The notes under the pieces are model-generated. The model worked only from the letters and a program-made list of their open reading frames with translations, was not told the DNA's origin and made no database searches. DNA of 64,000 bases from Isoetes taiwanensis. Lineage: Eukaryota > Streptophyta > Lycopodiopsida > Isoetales > Isoetaceae. Of the stretch, positions 47,735 to 57,899 are shown piece after piece. Within the stretch, counting starts at the first letter, position 1. Every line of letters starts with the position of its first letter. A program made the position numbers and the translations under genes. The stretch spans positions 9,477,630 to 9,541,629 of the forward strand of contig JAJEKV010000002.1 in assembly GCA_021234155.1 (NCBI GenBank). Reading direction: 5' to 3'.

Positions 47735-49035
47735 AGAATAGAATAGAATAGAATAGAATAGAATAGGTTTTTTAGCGTCCACGGAGACCAACTGGCCTAT
47801 GGGACCCAAACAAAAAGAGAGCAGCAAGCGTGATATCGATGATTAAAAAACCCCGCACCAAGGGTTTTCGAGGGAAAAACCTTAGCAGCAATAAGCATGC
47901 CGGGCAGATCGCATAATTGCATAGACAGTTCAACCGCCCCGTGAGGGACACAAACGGGTCCGGCATCCATAACCTCCTGAGGTATGACCCCAACAAACCC
48001 ATCGACGCCGTGAAGTCAATAACCGATGCAATGGCTGGCCAGGCACTAGTAGTCTAACATACCTCTCTCTGATATGGGCAAATGCCGCAGATCCGAGGGT
48101 ATGACATTCATCCTCAATCGCGCCCTCGTGGCAACACCGGCAAAGCCTTTGCTCGTGGCTTCCCGAGCCCAACGCTCGCTTCCGCGAGGCGATGTGCACC
48201 CGCATGTAATGGGAGGGGCTATAAGTCCGCTTCTTCATGGCAGTACCGGAAGGTACCGGTGTGGGCCTCTTTGTGAGCCTAGGGATTGACCTCGGCCGAG
48301 AAAAGCCGCCTAACGTATGGCCGAAGCATCGTGATCCCTATGGAAGGAAAGTAGCATCCGTACGCTTTCACGCCTTCACAGATTTTTGTCCCGACTTCTG
48401 GACGCGACTGCTTGCTCCACGCCCGCCGGTGGAGAACCACCGGAAGCTTGCTTGTCTTTTCCGCCAGATTTCAGCGTTGGGGACCCATCGCCGGGCTAAA
48501 GCAAGATGGGGCAAGCTGTATCAGCCTATAGCCACCACCTTTGAAGTAAACGCATATGGCGCTCCAATGCAGCCCGCTGAAGGGGTAGAAAGCCTGCCTC
48601 CTCGAGTAGGATCTCGCATGGAACTGCGGACTTCACCCCCGGCCCGCGCCAAGAAGGCCTTTATGCACCCGCCGAGGTCATTCCAGGTGTTGAGGGATAT
48701 CACCGACCCCACACCGCCCTATACAAAAGGGCCGGCCTCAACCAAGGCCCAAACAAATGGATCGGGTGGCCCCAGCGCATATTAACCGCCTTTATGGTCG
48801 TTGTTCCGCATGGCATATAGTGCTTTCCCCAACCCGCCGCGTGACCTCAAGAACCCCGATAGAAGCCGCAGATCCCAATGGGTGGAAGTTGAGAACTCAA
48901 TCCCCAAGTACTTGTAGGTCGGAGCCACCTCTACCTCTTGCCCCTGGTAAGTGAAGGTGGGAAGCCTTGGCTGACGGGACGATGCAACTAGCAGCACCCT
49001 AGTCTTGGCCAAGTTAACTCACATGCCAGTGAACT
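47735..49035 (-). mobile_element. 5'-truncated LINE with reverse transcriptase C-terminus
   Basis: Minus-strand LINE. It enters at 49012 within the reverse transcriptase (KTRVLLVASSRQPRLPTFTY, then YKYLGIEFSTSTHWDL). It continues through a frame-broken connection domain (LGGCIKAFLARAGGEV at about 48660) and a Cys-His zinc-binding end (RLCRCCHEGAIEDECHTLG, about 48085-48140). It finishes with the conserved 3'UTR and a (GAATA)n tail at 47736-47765. The order matches plant L1-like LINEs with a C-terminal zf-RVT domain. It is dead because of truncation and frameshifts. Confidence 0.85.
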
Positions 49036-49364
49036 CTAACAACAACAAAAACCAAAACATTCATAAAATAATTGTATTTCTTACTACTATTAACACATAT
49101 TCTATTTCATGGCTAGCATGATGGCTTTAATCCGGCCTTTAAGATGTAGATGCTCAGTTTGAATATTGCTTCAATAGTAATTTGTCTAGTAAATGTTTTC
49201 CTAAACAATCTAACCTAATATCAAATGCAAAACTGGATCTTGCCTAAAACTGCCCAAGCCTCCTATTGCGCCTTTTTGCTGGTTTTTTTTTGGGATACAA
49301 AATCTTATCCGTTTTTCTACTTCCTTTCCAAAAAAAAGCTAAAAACTTTTGGAGAATATTCCTT

Positions 49365-50168
49365 CAGCCCCGTTTCAATGATTTGCTCCCGTTTAAAATG
49401 AAATAGTGTTAATGGCATTTTTACTACTACATGATGGTCTAGGGCATGTGATTTTGCCCCATTACAGACTCAAATTACAAGCAAAAAATTGCTAGTGTCT
49501 ACTCTGCTGCTTTAATCCAAACCCCTAAAATATGGATGCTAATCAGAAAATGTTCATGGCATCACCTTCCCAAAGCACATTAAAAGGGAAATGTTCCCTC
49601 ATGGGATATTATCTGGAGTTCGAGTGCTAGCTCGTCTTGATGGGTCACCAGGCCCTTAGAGCCGGTTCACATGCAGTGAAGAGACCATCTCCAGTGTGTA
49701 AAAAGGCGCACCCTTTTACACGGACCATCACCTGCCATCGCCGATTAGCACAGGGCAAAACATGGCCCCTCTCCGACGATGGTTGCATGTGAACCCAACC
49801 TTATGGACGGTTTACATGCAATCGTTGGCCCTGCTTTCCGTGTGTAAAAAATAGCAGCCTCTATGAAGCTCCTCGAAAAAGGCTTCGACATTTTCCATGA
49901 CGCCATTGACGCACGTAAATCACCATTTCCCCTAGTGAGGGACCATAAGATGTTGACACATCCGTAGTTGGGTCATGGGACATTTAAGATGTTTGACTAG
50001 GTGGCTAAAAATCAATGTTTGGGTAATTTGAAGAATTTAAACACCACATATTTACAATAGCTCATTGATTATACATGAAGTTATGAAATCTGCAATACAT
50101 GAAATGATGGCTCTCTCTTTTGCACTCTTCATCTTAGGAGCCCTTGTTAATCATGCGCATTCCAAGGC
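49365..50168 (+). pseudogene. RLK2: upstream region plus first 30-odd codons only
   Basis: The 49365-50060 segment is homologous to the RLK1 upstream DNA (inverted orientation relative to it). From 50068 the coding sequence matches the RLK1 N-terminus, including the signal peptide MMALSFALFILGALVNHAHS. Homology stops at about 50168 (TTCCAAGGC), where a LINE begins. The signal peptide frame then runs into LINE sequence, ending after about 60 codons. Everything after the signal peptide (lectin, PAN and kinase domains) is missing. Confidence 0.8.
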
Positions 50169-52108
50169 CGGGCAACGGTGCCTCCACAGATGGGCTTGGC
50201 TCTGGTCATCACAGAGGGGGATGTTATTATGGGCCTGCAACGCCTAGCTAATGGGAAGGCAACAAATTTATATGGCATGCAGGCAGAACTTCTGAAGTGG
50301 GCTGGGCCTCTAATGGTGCCTGTCCTCATGGCACTATTCAGTAAAGCATTGTAAGAAGGCTTCCCACCGCAATGGACCGCTAGTAGAGTTGTGCCCATAT
50401 ACAAGGCAGGGGACCCTCAATGCCCAGCCAACTATTGCACTATTATAGTCGCTCTTTGCAAAACGCTGATCGGCATCCTTTGGAGAGCAGGGCCGACATA
50501 TGGGCGTAAGAGGCAAAGTGCTCATAATGGTAGGCTGCCTACGTGCATTCCACCATTGATCATATCTTCACTCTGCGCACACTGAGAATAGTAGGAATCG
50601 CCAGCAAAACATGTACTGTTGTTTCGTGGATTTCTCAAAAGCACATAGTGCCCCCAGACAAGTTATGGGATAGGTTGCGGCAGCTGGGGACCTCCCTTGA
50701 CTTGCAGAATGCAATATTCAGGCTATATGAGGCATGCTTAGGACGTATCACATCATCAATACAGTCGGTAGTCAGTAGTATTGGAGTACGTTAGGGTTGC
50801 CTCCTGTCCCCTACACTCTTTGGCCTATACATTGATCAGCTGGAAGACTGGCTTTCTGAGCACGGAGGTGCGGGCGCCCATCTCATGCATCACACAATTC
50901 GGCAACTCATTATATGCTGACGATGTCAACCTCCTGGCCTATACTCCAGAGGATATGCAACGTCACCTGGATGCTCTTGACACTTTTTGCAAATTCACTG
51001 GCATACGAGTCAAGTTGGCCAAAACTAGGGTGTTGCTAGTTTCGTCATCCCGTCAGCCAAGGCTTCCCTCATTCACTTATTAGGGACAAGATGTAGAGGC
51101 GTCTCCGACCTACAAGTACTTGGGGATCGAGTTCTCTACTACCACCCACCGATGCCGCCATCGTTGCATGCCATGCATGGTTGGAGCACTATATGCCATG
51201 CGTATAAATGCAGCCACAAGGCGTAGAAGTTATATGCCCGGGGCCACCAACCACACCCCGCTTAGGGCCTTGGTCGAGCCGTGTTCTCCCATACGGGCAG
51301 AAGTATGGGGTCCGGTGGATATCCCTCACCACCGAATGATCTCGAGGTGGTGCGTAAAGCCTTCTTGGCATGAGCCCCTTGGAGTAAAGTCCACAGCTCC
51401 ATACCGCATCCTACCCAGAGATAGGTTTTCACCCTTCAACGGGTCGCGATTGGAACACCATATTATTTACTTCCGTAAGGTAGTCACCATGGGTGATACA
51501 CGCTGTCTAACCTTGCTTTGGCCGTGAGCAATAGGTTCCCACGCCTCAAAGCCTGCTGGAAGGACAAGCAAGCTCTGGTTCTCACGCTTTGGGATGTACA
51601 GTAAACAGATGCGTATAGGTACCGGACAAAAGAAGGATCACAATGCACTAAAGTCGCATCCAGATGCTACTTTCCCCTTCGCAGCTCGATGTAGATGCTC
51701 AATATTACGTTAAGATGGCACACTATCAAGAAAGCAAGTCAATCCTAGGCTCAACAGAGGCCCACACCGGGCATTCTTGTACACCCGTAAGGCGTGATCA
51801 TGATAGCTTCCATTCGCTAGGGTGCACATCATCGCCTCCGAGATTGAGACAGGGCGCTGGACTCGGGAAGCAGGGGAGAATAGGCTTTGTCGGGCTATTT
51901 CAACAAGCCTTACCTGACGCCGTGATTCAATAACTCATGCAAACCGCTCGCCGTGCAATAACTAACCCAACATGCTACCAAAGATACTTATTACATCGCT
52001 TAAGTTTTTCCTCAAAATCCTTTGGGCTGGGTTTTAATCCTCGATGGGTACACGCTTTTGTTGCTCTCTTTTGTTTCATCTCATAGGCCATTTGGTTTCC
52101 TCGCGGAC
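50169..52108 (+). mobile_element. 5'-truncated LINE with reverse transcriptase core
   Basis: Plus-strand LINE. It holds reverse transcriptase motifs in several frames. The catalytic YADD box is in SLYADDVNLLAYTPEDMQRH (50905-50964), followed by FTGIRVKLAKTRVLLVSSSR and YLGIEFSTTTH. The connection region (WGPVDIPHHRMISRW, near 51310) follows. The end at 52040-52105 matches the LINE 3'UTR block (CATAGGCCATTTGG, CGCGGACGACGAAAA), but the pentanucleotide tail is missing. It lies between the RLK2 stub and the RLK3 upstream DNA. It is the only copy here that keeps the YADD box. Confidence 0.8.
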
Positions 52109-52114
52109 GACGAA

Positions 52115-52531
52115 AATGTCCATGGCATCATCTTTCCAAAGCATATTAAGAGGGAAATGTTCCTCATGGCACATTATTATCTCGAGTTCAACGCTTAGCT
52201 CGGGCTTTGACGTCACTGTGCCCTTAGAGCTTGCCTTCACATGCAAAGTGAGCGCAATTATCATCGCTATGCAAAAGGCCTACCCTTTACATGGACAATC
52301 ACATGCCACGCCATTAGCACAGTGGCAAAACAGGGCCCCTCCTATGGTTACATTTGAACCCAACCTTATGGGATCTGGGCGCATATGCAATCGCGGCTGC
52401 GTATTTCCTCGTAAAAATAGTACCATAGAAGTTTTCCTTGAAAAGGGTTCCATGACTTCACGCCGCATGTAAATCACCCTTTATCCTAGCTTAGGGACCA
52501 TAAGATGTTGACATCCAGAGTCGTGGGCTCA
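52115..52531 (+). repeat. Left part of the RLK3 upstream region
   Basis: The segment from CCATGGCATCATCTTTCC to GTGGGCTCA is homologous to 49547-49978 and, inverted, to the RLK1 upstream region. It breaks off at 52531 and resumes at about 61872 after the GC-rich element. Confidence 0.8.
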
Positions 52532-53105
52532 GGATACTTTTTACCCTTGATTCGTGGATCCGAGATAAATTTCTATCGGCCCGGATCCTTCGACGGTCCG
52601 CTTCGGGACCCCTGCTTCGGTACCTGGGCAGACGCCTAATGTGCTTCGGGCCCCAGACCATCCTCGCCGGGCCCAACCTCTCGCGGGTAACGCGCCGCCC
52701 TCGCCAGAGATCCGCCTCGATCATCCACGGGACCCTCCCTCCCGATCCCCACTCTGCCGATGAGCCGCGCACCTACGGACGATATCCGGGCCAGGTGATC
52801 CCCTCCCTCCGATCCTCGCACCCCGGACGCTGATCCTCCTCCGTGATCACCCTAATGGTTGATAACGGCGACCCTATCCGCCGAGGTGATCCTCCTTCCT
52901 GATCCTCGCACTTTGGACAGCGGATCCTCTCCTCGATCATCACCCCTACTGGCCGGAGTAACGGCGGACGCCGCGGGTGATCATCTCCTCCGACCCTCCC
53001 CCAGAGCCCCATAACGCGACGCTTATCCGCCGTGGGTATCACCTCTCCGGGATCCCCGACATGGTGACGCGGAGGCTGGGAGCTATTCTCCGCTGCTAGA
53101 TGCAC
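52532..53105 (+). repeat. Left GC-rich terminal repeat region
   Basis: It contains repeated GATCCTC, GTGATCACC and CCGCCGNGGTGATC modules and matches the inverted complement of the right end (about 61040-61866) in pieces. Base composition changes abruptly at 52532 and fades after about 53105. Confidence 0.65.
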
Positions 53106-53579
53106 TCCGGAAGCCGGCTTGGTTGCCTATTAGATCCTGGTGATTTATACCGCCCGATCCTGGCAAAGCAGCTAACTTTAATTTTAAAATTAAATTCTGG
53201 ACAAAGCCATTAATGCCGTAATGCACAATCCTCGTCCGGCCACGAGGGACCTGGGATACCGGAGGGCGCGAAAGCACCTCACGATTTCAAGAAAACCAAG
53301 TCCCATGCCAGTAATAACGACCTCCGTTAATGCTGGTTTTGCCTGGGCGACGGCACCATTAGCGCTGGTCGTTATATACGCTTACCCCAGATAAACGGTT
53401 ACTGGAGGGGTAGTAAAATCCCACCCTTCCTACCGTTATACTCAAGTTTTTACTATTTCCCTACTTATTCCTTTACTAAATCTATCAAGTATTTCTGCGC
53501 ATGACCTAATCCTTAAACTCGAAGTAAGTCAGCCTCAACAATTTGGCGGGAATCTTTGTCTGATTCGCTAAGCAGCCTA

Positions 53580-55200
53580 TGCATTCCATTCCGCACGCCC
53601 CTCAGCATGGAAGCCGGATTCGATGCCGAGGTGGAGTCCCCGGCCGCCGTGGCAACAAAATTGGATGAAGGGAGGAAAAATCTACGTGGGGAAGAATACG
53701 TGAGGAGGAGGTGAAAAGAACGTATCAGGACGTTTCAACCGCCAGCCATTTGAATGAGGAAGGGGGGCCGCAGCGAGGGTGTTATTACAGACGCAGCCCG
53801 ACGCGCTGCTATTTGAAACTTAAGAGCCCCGGATACAGCGCTACGTATCAGTCGGGTAAAGAGATGGAAGTGCTTAGCTGATGACCGCACTAAAAGTTAC
53901 TCTAGGAGGTTGAGCTCAAAATCGCTGTGTTTCGAAAGTGCATGCCTTGCTGATAGGTGGCGGGTTCCCTCGGCGTTTCAGGGGAGGATCCCAAACCGTA
54001 TTCATTTGCCCAATGCCGAGCCCGCCAAGACGAATGCCAATTTAAGAAGAGGAGTTATAAAGGTTTCGCGCCGGCATGGATTCAGACTATAAATATGCCC
54101 ACAACCTCACCCGAAAATTCGCAGAGGCCGTGAGACATGCCTTGAGGGTGGCCGATGAGCAAATTGAAATGGGTCTCTTTATAAGAGCCAAAGAGAAGCT
54201 CAGCTTAATTCTGCTGTGCAGAGGGAAGAAAGCAAGTGAATTGGGTGCCAACAATTGCAGAAAGACGAGGAGATAGTAAAGGCACGGATCAAAAGTGTGA
54301 GCACCAAAAATTCTAATCTTCATGATGAGCTTTGGCCTCCACTAACCAAAGAGCAGGAGCAAAGCCAATTGGACATGATGTGAGCGTAGGAGGTGGCTGC
54401 AGCAAAAGCACTGGCCCCTTGCCTAAACCTGCCCTTGCCTAAAGCCTTGCCTAAAAACCCTGCTGCCGCCGTGCCCAAAAATTCTGAGGCATCGTGCGCA
54501 TCCAAAAACCCCAAAACTCCTCCTCCTAAATCCATCAATTCATGGCCGCCAACCGATCCTCGCTGGAACCGAGCTCAAGATAACATTCCCAAGCCTGAAG
54601 ATTATGCCGTGATCATTTGTACTGGCCGATCCACATTTTCTCGATTCTCGCTTTGGACTACCAAAGAGGTGTTGATGTCAACGATGGCGCGTCTCTCTCC
54701 ACACACCCTCTGCGGTGGTTGAGAGCCCCTTCATCAAGGTGGGCGTGCCAGAAGTCAAAGAAATGTCGAAGTTTTACATCCAAGAAGCCGAGGCCTGCAA
54801 ATTCTATGACAACTTTCCGCCTCGGATCCGAGAGCGTATGTGCGGGACTCTGATTGCATTGGTTCTTATCTCCTGTAAGTTTTAAGTTCTTAAGTTTCTC
54901 TTCAATTTCAGCTTTTCATTGCACTCAATTGCTCAATTGGTTGTACAGGTAATTTCGCACTCACCTCCAATCCGTGTTGCGCTATCATGTGTTCTGCATC
55001 CTCGCTGCATTCTGCTGTTCTTGAATGGAGTAAGGCCGTTGGCAGGCTTATGAGCAAATTTTGCCAAGTCATCCCTCACATAACCCGCTGCTTGGTAGGG
55101 CACGCGTGGAAGATCCGCATAAAGACAATTCTATTATATTCCCTGCCAATACTGGGTAAACTCGTGATCACTTCTTGATTATTTAAGTTTTGAATCTATT
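53580..55200 (+). other. Gene-like region inside the GC-rich element, function unknown
   Basis: Several plus-strand segments look coding. One at 54076-54276 is helical and charged (AEAVRHALRVADEQIEMG, then RAKEKLSLIL). A Pro/Ala/Lys-rich linker follows at 54393-54560 (PKNPAAAVPKNSEASCASKN). Then come DYAVIICTGRSTFSRFSLW (54601-54657) and, after a frame change, VGVPEVKEMSKFYIQEAEAC (54740-54799) with FYDNFPPRIRERM. A GTAAGT donor at 54876 and a TTGTACAG acceptor at 54949 suggest an intron. I recognise no domain. It may be an internal gene of the element or captured host DNA. One or more frame changes are needed to read it through. Confidence 0.35.
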
Positions 55201-56242
55201 CTAATTGCCTTTCAAATTGCTATTTCTAGTGGCCATTGGAGCCTTTTCATCTTAGTGGATCGATGGCTCAAGGTGCTCTCGGCTTGGAAAGCCCCTCGCC
55301 CTTGTATTCCCACCTTATCCATATGCCCCTTGCATGCACTCCACCAGAATTTATGACACACTGTGAAGTATTCCTCTAATCCTCGAAATATTTAATCTTT
55401 TGCATTATGATTGAAGCTAATTTCTTATTCATACTTGCGCATTCCTCATGCATTTGCTTAAGAGGTGGTGGAGGCATGAGGAGGCATTGCATAATGCACC
55501 CTCGTGATTCCATTAGAAAACTCCCCAAATGCCATTGGCCAATTTGGACTGTGGTGTGTATGTGTCATAAATTATGTGAAGAAATTTGTTAAAATATACT
55601 CAGTGGCAAGGAGGATAATGTGAGTCTTTGAGTTTATGTTTCTGTTTCTTTTTTTAGGCAAATTTTCACTCATGGCTAAATTCATGTTTTAATGCGACTG
55701 ACACCTGCATTGGTCTAAAAAAGAAGACATATAGATTGCATGAGGTCGCTTCAAGATAATGCTCCGTAAGTATATACACATGATTGCTTGGCTGCGTAAG
55801 CACCTTTTACTTCTGCACTTCCTGTAGACACGGGATATGATCCGCACTAGCTTACCGGGTATACATGGTAGGTCCTTGACATTAGGCCGGTAAGGATCTA
55901 CAAGTTTGTGAATGAATATCTCAAAACTCCCAATGTGAATAATATTTTTCTTGAATGTGAATATCCGGAATATCACTTGAATGTAATTGTCTTGAATGTG
56001 AATATCTTCATCAAGTCTTCACTGCCAAAACAAAGAATTGAATGTATGGCTTTTGGGCAAATGGCCTACGCACCAAAGAATAATGCTTCATAAAGCTTCC
56101 AAATTATGTTTCAACATCAAAGTTTATTATTGCCATCGCCTTGTGACATATTCCAAATGGTTAATAATACATTCATAATTTCAATGGTTAACATATATAA
56201 TATGTTAAATTTGCTGGAATGTCAATATATATTAACATGTTG

Positions 56243-56535
56243 AATGCCGCGGATCCCCGAGGGCGGGATCAGCTAGCAAAAGTGACGGGGATCCCTGAGG
56301 ATGGGATCTATTTTATGGGTGTGATCCCTGAGGAGGACTGGGTATGGGACGCTGATCCCTTTGAGAGGAGGGGATCCCATTTTCCTTTTGTGTGTGATCC
56401 CGAGACGGACCAAAGTATTAGCGACGCTGGATCCCTTGAGAGGAGGGGATCCTGGTTGCGATTATGTGATCCCGAGACGGGATCACTCTAGTATGCGACG
56501 ATTCCTTGAGAGAGGGAGGATCCCTCACATCGCAT
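56243..56535. repeat. Cluster of GATCCC/GGGATC hairpin palindromes (first)
   Basis: GGGATC, GATCCC and close variants occur about 12 times in 290 bp. Several pairs form short palindromes such as GATCCCGAGACGGGATC, where arms GATCCC and GGGATC flank a short loop. Variants keep GATCCCTGAGGA, GATCCCTTGAGA or GATCCCGAGA. The plus-strand frame through it (56219-56491) is a by-product of the repeat. Confidence 0.75.
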
Positions 56536-56686
56536 TTTTATTACTTTTGGTACTATGGCCCAAGGCTCAATGGTCTTAACTTGGCTAAACTCAAAACATT
56601 TATCCCTATGGTCTTACCTTTTAGAAATTGAATTATGTATTTAACCAAGTGTACAATGGTTAGTATTAACTTGGCCTAAGTGAGTC

Positions 56687-57150
56687 TATATATACCTGGC
56701 GCCTTGTTCTTGGTAGAAAGTTGAGTTCAGCAAGGCCTCTCGCTTGAGTTCTCAAGAGCAGCTTCAATTGCTTAATTGCCTGCCAAATGGTGTGAGGACC
56801 CCTACAACAGTGTTGCCGAGAGCAAAGGCTATCAATGCCTATACACTTGAGGATATTCTCGCCCACTTGGAATGAAATTCAGGAGGATGTGGGCCTAGAG
56901 CTTCCTCTTACAGAACCCACGCATCAAAACGTCTTAAGTAAGCTTCATATCTATAAGTTCTACTTTCTATATTAATCTTTCATGATCCCCTCATATGTCA
57001 TGCAGATCGTGGAGAATGGGGAATCTGTGGAGACCCCTGCATCTCTTTACTATGCTCCCGGGGAGGTAGGCCAACCTATAGGCATTGCTTTGGGAATTGA
57101 AGAAGTGTATTATCCGTGGCAAGGATTTGGTTAGCTACATGTTGTCCTGG
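56687..57150 (+). promoter_or_regulatory. TATA-box promoter candidate with short spliced ORF
   Basis: TATATATA at 56687-56694 lies about 140 bp upstream of an ATG at 56838 (MPIHLRIFSPTWNEIQEDV). The exon is followed by a GTAAGC donor at 56939 and an intron ending TCATGCAG at 57005. The next exon is open in one frame (IVENGESVETPASLYYAPGE with VGQPIGIALGIEEVYYPW). The phases of the two exons do not join cleanly by my reading. This is a plausible internal promoter of the element, and no protein family is recognised. Confidence 0.35.
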
Positions 57151-57514
57151 AAAGGCAACACCCCTTAAAGCCCTTCGAGGAAATGTGTATGCCGCACGGG
57201 CGGCCGCTGGGGCATGATCCTCGACCGTGGATGTCCTAGAGGGTCCGGACAACTCTCGCGCGGTATATTTTCATCAAGCATGATGGGGAGATTACCGCAG
57301 CAGCTATGTAACCGAGGAGGACGCCCGCGTAAGCCGCTAGCGGCAAAGTGCGGTGAGGTAGGATTCAGAGTGATTCACTGGAATGGGCTAAGCCATTGTA
57401 TTGCCCAATGTTTCAAAGCTTATTAAAAGTAATGGTTAAGGATATTTCAATGGTTATTCCAAGACATATGTCAATGGTTAAGGGATTATAAATAATATAC
57501 TAACAAATTCAACT

Positions 57515-57745
57515 CGTGATCCCGAGGACTGATCACCAGGCAGGCGGACGGGATCCCGAGAGGAGGGGATCCTCTTATGGGACCGGGCAGGTAAACTTAT
57601 GAGGATCCCGTTATAACCAAAGATGTGATCCCGAGGAGGGATCACGCAGCGACGCTGATCCCTGAGAACGTGGATCACCCGCTGTAGCTGGCGACGCCGG
57701 GATCCCGAGTGAGGGATCACATTATGATCCCTTTATAGGGATCCT
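57515..57745. repeat. Cluster of GATCCC/GGGATC hairpin palindromes (second)
   Basis: The same modules as at 56243-56535: GATCCCGAGGAGGGATCA (57628-57645), GATCCCGAGTGAGGGATCA and related forms, with GACGGGATCCC and GCGACGC spacers. The cluster closes with GATCCCTTTATAGGGATC (57727-57744), a perfect inverted repeat with TTTATA between its arms. Confidence 0.75.
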
Positions 57746-57899
57746 AATGCACTTTTTTAATTAGTTTTATCCTATGGTCTAATCTCTAAACATTAAACAT
57801 TTAACTCAAGGTTCTAAATTATCCTAACATTTAACTCCTAAATAATAAAACATTGATAACATTGACAATATTTATAAGTACATAGTGAATATTGATTTA

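Noticed and set aside
48237-48785. 182-codon plus-strand frame, the longest plus-strand frame in the window
   Set aside because: It is antisense to the LINE reverse-transcriptase C-terminal region, which has recognisable motifs on minus.
56219-56579. Plus-strand frames rich in DPE and RRG
   Set aside because: They are translations of the GATCCC/GGGATC palindrome cluster and have no independent support.
57515-57745. Organellar origin suggested by hairpin repeats
   Set aside because: Palindromic repeats are common in some algal and plant organelles. Here they sit in a nuclear-type transposon beside spliced genes and LINEs, with no organellar genes near.
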